From: Actinobacteria bacterium UBA7422
GTDB taxonomy: Bacteria; Actinomycetota; Actinomycetes; S36-B12
Assembly (NCBI GenBank): GCA_002469525.1
Contig: DKME01000066.1
Span: 30,172 to 38,519 of the forward strand
Reading direction: 5' to 3'
DNA length: 8,348 bases
Of this stretch, positions 7,501 to 8,348 are shown piece after piece. The notes beneath the pieces were generated by a model, which saw only the letters and a list, made by a program, of their open reading frames with translations, made no database searches and had not been told where the DNA came from. The position numbers and the translations under genes are program-made. Positions within the stretch are counted from its first letter, which is position 1, and each line of letters begins with the position of its first letter.

Positions 7501-7780
7501 AAAGCAATTCGAGGGTAAGGGACCACACGGTGAACCGACGGCCGTTGATTCGATCCATAGCGGTGACATCGACTTGATCATTAACACTCCATACGGTGTT
7601 GGCCCACGAAAAGACGGCTATGAAATTCGAACGGCGGCAGTTTTCCGAGGAGTGCCCTGCATCACGACAGTCCAAGGTTTAGCTGCGGCCGTACAAGGGA
7701 TTGAGTCACTACTTCACGACCAACGAGAAGTGAAGTCGATCCAAGAGCATGCACGGAATGTTCGCTGGGAGAACGTGTAG
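4496..7780 (+). CDS. carB: Carbamoyl-phosphate synthase large subunit
   Basis: Makes carbamoyl phosphate from bicarbonate, ammonia and two ATP. At 1094 residues it is slightly longer than E. coli CarB. The two homologous halves are clear. GSGP at 14-17 and LGGQT at 90-94 in the carboxyphosphate half recur at 561-564 and 641-645 in the carbamate half. ATP-grasp metal-binding motifs are EMNPR at 299-303 (E299, N301) and EANPR at 840-844. VHTGDS and VHSGDS occur in the two halves. Residues ~400-550 are the oligomerisation region, including VDTCAAEFEANTPYHYST. From ~955 the MGS-like allosteric domain begins, with ATEGT (T984, T987) and INTPYGVGPRKDGYEIR near 1029-1045, where ligands such as UMP act in relatives. 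It overlaps carA by 8 nt, with GATGGG at 4485-4490 as a modest ribosome-binding site. All main catalytic motifs look intact. Confidence 0.98.
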   Translation: MPKRADIKSVMVIGSGPIVIGQACEFDYSGTQACRVLREEGIRVILVNSNPATIMTDPEFADATYIEPITTEYLELVIARERPDALLPTLGGQTALNAAIQLDKAGILEKYNVELIGADIEAIERGENREKFRTIVSEIGAESARSRIAHTMKDCLAGVSELGYPVVVRPSFTMGGAGSGIAYNEEDLLSIAGLGLKASPTSEILLEESIIGWKEYELELMRDYKDNVVVVCSIENVDPMGVHTGDSITVAPALTLTDREFQRLRDVGIDIIRAVGVDTGGCNIQFAINPDDGRLIVIEMNPRVSRSSALASKATGFPIAKIAARLAIGYSLDEIQNDITEKTPASFEPTLDYIVVKVPRFAFEKFPGADTTLTTTMKSVGEAMAIGRNFPEALQKALRSTEQRSAIFSWEMPRDETEIPKLLEDMKRPHDSRLSLAQRALWLGASNSQVHEATNIDPWFLDQIERINEMADQVRDARDLLAPMLFEAKSLGFSDLQLGSLRGVGEAQIRELRKQLGVRPVFKTVDTCAAEFEANTPYHYSTFDFETEVVPSDRRKIIILGSGPNRIGQGIEFDYSCVHAAMTLREAGYETIMINCNPETVSTDYDTSDRLYFEPLTFEDVMAVIEAESEAGELVGVIVQLGGQTPLGLAQPLADAGVPIIGTSPQAIHMAEDRQMFSQVLATAKVPAPAHGTARSFEQAREIADRIGYPVLVRPSYVLGGRGMEIVYEEEKLKDYLERATQINPEHPVLVDRFLDDAVEIDVDALFDGTDLYLAGVMEHIEEAGVHSGDSACVLPPITLGREEIDRIRAATHAIAAGVGVLGLINIQFALAADVLYILEANPRASRTVPFVSKATGVPIAKAAARIMAGESIESLRTQGVLPMQGDGGRLPAGSPVSVKEAVLPFGRFHGVDTVLGPEMKSTGEVMGIDASFGVAFAKSQVAAFAGGLPTQGTAFVSLANRDKRSAIFPVKRLSDLGFDIVATEGTADILQRNGIPVRVIRKQFEGKGPHGEPTAVDSIHSGDIDLIINTPYGVGPRKDGYEIRTAAVFRGVPCITTVQGLAAAVQGIESLLHDQREVKSIQEHARNVRWENV
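7767..7771 (+). promoter_or_regulatory. Ribosome-binding site of the pyrK-like gene
   Basis: GGGAG within the last codons of carB lies 10 nt before the GTG at 7782. The in-frame ATG at 7791 would be 19 nt away, which is why the GTG is preferred as the start of the last gene. Confidence 0.5.
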
Positions 7781-7781
7781 C

Positions 7782-8348
7782 GTGGCGTCCATGAATTCCG
7801 GAGCAATTCAAGTCAAGGGTGAAGTTCTTGACGTCCAGCGGACTGGAAAGTATTTCCTGATGTCCGTAACCGCACCCGGTGTTGCCGAACGAACTCAACC
7901 GGGGCAATTCATCACGGTTGGAATGGGCGGCCAGGAAAGTTCCATGATCCTTCGCAGATCCTTTGCAATCCAACGTGTCCAATCGCGCGGCATGTATGGC
8001 GGAACATTAGAGTTCGTTGTTTCTCCTGTGGGCTTAGGCACGAATTGGCTCACGAAACTAAGACGACACGATCCACTTGATTTGGTCGGTCCTCTAGGTA
8101 AGCCCTTCACCCTTCCCACAAAGCCCGTGACCTGTGTTCTGGTTGGGGGTGGATACGGATCAGCTCCACTCATTTTGCTGGCAGAGAGTTTGCGCGATCG
8201 TGGTTGCCGCGTCGACACCATTGTTGGTGCTTCAACCGAGGACAAGCTATACGGAGGTCTCGAACTCAAGAGGGTGTCGACTTCCCTGACCTTGACGACC
8301 GAGGACGGTACGGCCGGAGTCCGAGGGCGAGTAACTGACGTCTTGAAG
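7782..8348 (+). CDS. pyrK: PyrK-like electron-transfer subunit of NAD-dependent dihydroorotate dehydrogenase (partial, 3' end outside window)
   Basis: The frame is open for 189 codons to the window edge, so the C-terminus is missing. The visible part fits the ferredoxin-reductase-like family. Residues ~9-105 form an FAD-binding barrel with LRRSFAI (57-63) and GPLGKPF (103-109). A nucleotide-binding domain follows with LVGGGYGSAPL (120-130) and TTEDGTAGVRGRVTDVL (172-188), the latter typical of PyrK. In class 1B enzymes PyrK carries FAD and a [2Fe-2S] cluster and passes electrons from PyrD to NAD+. The cysteine cluster expected in the C-terminal ~70 residues lies beyond the window and is unverified. 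The gene begins 1 nt after the carB stop, and pyrD is expected next. The FAD-site motif departs from the common RPxS form (S and A at the Pro and Ser positions). A related oxidoreductase subunit of the same superfamily is possible, but operon context favours PyrK. Confidence 0.88.
   Translation, partial: MASMNSGAIQVKGEVLDVQRTGKYFLMSVTAPGVAERTQPGQFITVGMGGQESSMILRRSFAIQRVQSRGMYGGTLEFVVSPVGLGTNWLTKLRRHDPLDLVGPLGKPFTLPTKPVTCVLVGGGYGSAPLILLAESLRDRGCRVDTIVGASTEDKLYGGLELKRVSTSLTLTTEDGTAGVRGRVTDVLK

Noticed and set aside
7222..7587. Long antisense frames opposite carB, the largest being about 121 codons.
   Set aside because: They lie opposite conserved coding sequence, show no recognisable protein motif, and are expected from the codon pattern of the sense gene.
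7895..8269. A 124-codon - strand frame at the right end.
   Set aside because: It lies opposite the intact PyrK-like frame, which has clear FAD and nucleotide-binding motifs; the antisense product shows none.

Overview
The window is one continuous stretch of a bacterial de novo pyrimidine biosynthesis operon, all on the + strand. It holds pyrR, pyrB, pyrC, a small membrane-anchored PH-like protein, carA, carB and the start of a pyrK-like gene that runs off the right edge. Gene order and protein signatures point to an actinobacterium (Actinomycetota). The order pyrR-pyrB-pyrC-(membrane protein)-carA-carB is the one known from Mycobacterium and Streptomyces, and the CarA active-site stretch GICFGNQILGRALG is of the actinobacterial type. 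Base composition by eye is only moderately GC-rich and many codons end in A or T, which is unlike high-GC Streptomyces or Mycobacterium. A mid-GC lineage, such as some freshwater or marine actinobacteria, is plausible, but I cannot place it further.

Layout. Bases 1-26 match the PyrR-binding loop of pyr mRNA leaders, and its 3' arm contains the Shine-Dalgarno sequence of pyrR (ATG at 34). pyrR (34-627) overlaps pyrB (624-1562) by 4 nt. pyrB overlaps pyrC (GTG at 1552) by 11 nt, and pyrC overlaps the membrane protein gene (ATG at 2849) by 8 nt. That gene overlaps carA (3382-4503) by 4 nt, and carA overlaps carB (4496-7780) by 8 nt. After carB comes a gap of 1 nt and then the pyrK-like gene (GTG at 7782). 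There is no room for internal terminators or dedicated promoters between genes, and no gene-free stretch above 35 bases. No tRNA, rRNA, mobile element, CRISPR array or large repeat was seen.

How the genes work together. CarA and CarB make carbamoyl phosphate from glutamine, bicarbonate and ATP. PyrB condenses it with aspartate, and PyrC closes the ring to dihydroorotate. The pyrK-like protein would be the FAD/[2Fe-2S] electron-transfer subunit of an NAD-dependent (class 1B) dihydroorotate dehydrogenase, whose catalytic subunit is expected just downstream. PyrR senses UMP/UTP and can bind the leader RNA, which would hide the pyrR ribosome-binding site. Translational coupling through the overlaps would spread that repression down the operon.

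The pathway itself is well known. The points most worth a second look are the translational PyrR operator at the left edge, the uncharacterised membrane protein in the middle of the operon, and the use of pyrK where the best-known actinobacteria carry a quinone-linked PyrD.
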